This document shows positions 5,754-6,261 of a stretch of 6,261 nucleotides of DNA, piece after piece. Under the pieces are notes generated by a model that saw only the letters and a list, made by a program, of their open reading frames with translations, did no database searches and had not been told where the DNA came from. The DNA comes from Bacillota bacterium (GTDB taxonomy: Bacteria; Bacillota; Clostridia; Lachnospirales; Lachnospiraceae), in the NCBI GenBank assembly GCA_023398855.1, contig JAEWRS010000094.1:1-6261 (forward strand). Reading direction: 5' to 3'. Position numbers and translations under genes: made by a program. Numbering within the stretch: position 1 is the first letter of the stretch; every line of letters begins with the position of its first letter.

Positions 5754-5782
5754 ATCGTATCTTATTATAGGTTAAAAGTCAA
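5754..5782 (-). promoter_or_regulatory. Possible promoter of rsmA (and tetR)
   Basis: On the minus strand TTGACT (5782..5777) and TACGAT (5759..5754) are 17 bases apart, matching five and four of six consensus positions. The start of transcription would fall near 5747, about 25 bases before ATG 5721 but only about 10 before ATG 5736, which also favours the shorter rsmA reading frame. Confidence 0.45.
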
Positions 5783-5879
5783 CGCTTTATAAATGGGCCC
5801 GTTTTATATAATTTCCCATGCAAACATCAACCCTTGCCTGACCAGGTGGTGTAAAAACCAATCCCGCTGCTATTGAATT

Positions 5880-5916
5880 AAAAAACACCCATAATGGTAT
5901 TTACCAAAACAGATGT
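5880..5916 (-). terminator. Probable terminator after tatD
   Basis: On the minus strand ACATCT (5916..5911) can pair with GGGTGT (5890..5885) including two G-U pairs. An inner TGGTA/TACCA stem (5894-5905) forms across an internal loop. Five or six T residues (5885..5880) follow. It starts about ten bases after the tatD stop. The interrupted stem lowers confidence; on the plus strand the same structure is followed by CTTTTTT (5917-5923), so it could work both ways. Confidence 0.45.
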
Positions 5917-5926
5917 CTTTTTTCCT

Positions 5927-6261
5927 TTATTGCTGTTCCATTATCCTGTACAGTTTTTTCGCATTCCCATTGGTAATTTCAATAACCAGTTCTTCCGGTA
6001 TTCCTTTGATGGCACTGATTTCCTTCACTACAAAAGGAAGATAAAGGGAAGAATTCCGCTTTCCCCTGTTGGGAGCAGGCGCCAGATAAGGACAGTCTGT
6101 TTCCAGTACCATCTGTTCCATGGGCATGTACTCCACAACCTCCTTAAGTTTTTTAGCATTTTTAAACGTAAGAACACCTCCGATGCCCAGATAATATCCC
6201 ATATTCAGGAATTCCCTGGCCATCTCCTTTCCATAAGAAAAGCAGTGAATCACTCCACCAA
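5927..6261 (-). CDS. tatD: TatD-family metal-dependent DNase/hydrolase, 3' part (5' end outside window)
   Basis: TatD/YcfH-type proteins are TIM-barrel hydrolases of the amidohydrolase superfamily with a divalent metal site. Several members act as 3'-5' DNases in DNA repair or degradation. The frame is open to the window edge, and about 110 of the usual roughly 255 residues are visible. Seen in order are VIHCFSYG with a metal-ligand histidine, a GIGGVLTFKNAKKL strand-loop, the highly conserved LETDCPYLAP with the metal/catalytic aspartate (codon 6097..6095), then PAPNRGKRNSS, the RGKRN loop being diagnostic. The C-terminal helix ending in TNGNAKKLYRIM is also typical. Followed by a likely terminator and then rsmA 205 bases downstream; rnmV (ribonuclease M5), often between these genes in Bacillus, is absent. 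Orthology to yabD-type Firmicute TatD is likely. Confidence 0.95.
   Translation of the reverse strand, partial: GGVIHCFSYGKEMAREFLNMGYYLGIGGVLTFKNAKKLKEVVEYMPMEQMVLETDCPYLAPAPNRGKRNSSLYLPFVVKEISAIKGIPEELVIEITNGNAKKLYRIMEQQ

Noticed and set aside
5783..5879. Possible small RNA or gene between tatD and rsmA
   Set aside because: Only short imperfect dyads such as CCTG/CAGG near 5835-5845 were seen, with no clear promoter plus terminator pair on either strand and no frame with a ribosome binding site.
1..6261. Insertion sequences, CRISPR arrays, tRNA or rRNA genes
   Set aside because: No transposase-like proteins, spaced direct repeats, cloverleaf patterns or rRNA segments were recognised; nearly all sequence is explained by conserved genes.

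Overview
The window looks like chromosome from an anaerobic, low-to-moderate GC Firmicute, most likely a Clostridium or Lachnospiraceae relative. The evidence is strong AAGGAGG-type ribosome binding sites, intrinsic terminators with U-tracts, and close protein matches from memory to the Firmicute forms of NagB, YwlG/DUF436, RsmA and a DhaS-like TetR. No mobile element, tRNA, rRNA or CRISPR array is visible.

Left part (1-2073), plus strand: the 3' end of nagB (glucosamine-6-phosphate deaminase) ends in an intrinsic terminator at 418-448. A promoter-like element at 520-548 then precedes a compact three-gene unit: a bacteriohemerythrin with all seven di-iron ligands, a HIT-family nucleotide hydrolase/transferase, and a YwlG/DUF436 protein. 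Gaps are about 30 bases. The unit ends at a long, probably bidirectional hairpin (2032-2073).

Middle part (2093-4272): an oleate hydratase/MCRA-family flavoprotein lies on the minus strand, convergent with DUF436. It carries RGGRML instead of the RGGREM motif that holds the catalytic glutamate, has an Ala/Gly-rich hydrophobic N-terminal extension, and has a shortened C-terminus. Divergent from it across a 218-base intergenic region is an unrecognised 77-codon gene with an excellent ribosome binding site. That gene runs tail to tail into a TetR regulator gene. Their stop codons overlap on one TTAA, and the small gene's apparent terminator lies inside the tetR coding sequence. The first good terminator for the tetR strand lies beyond the small gene, so each transcript is predicted to be antisense to the other.

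Right part (4269-6261), minus strand: tatD (3' part only), then rsmA/ksgA, then tetR 17 bases after ksgA, so the regulator may be transcribed with a housekeeping rRNA methyltransferase gene. The most interesting locus is the ohyA / small ORF / tetR cluster. A regulatory link between tetR and ohyA is an inference from proximity and candidate operator repeats. It is not shown by the sequence.
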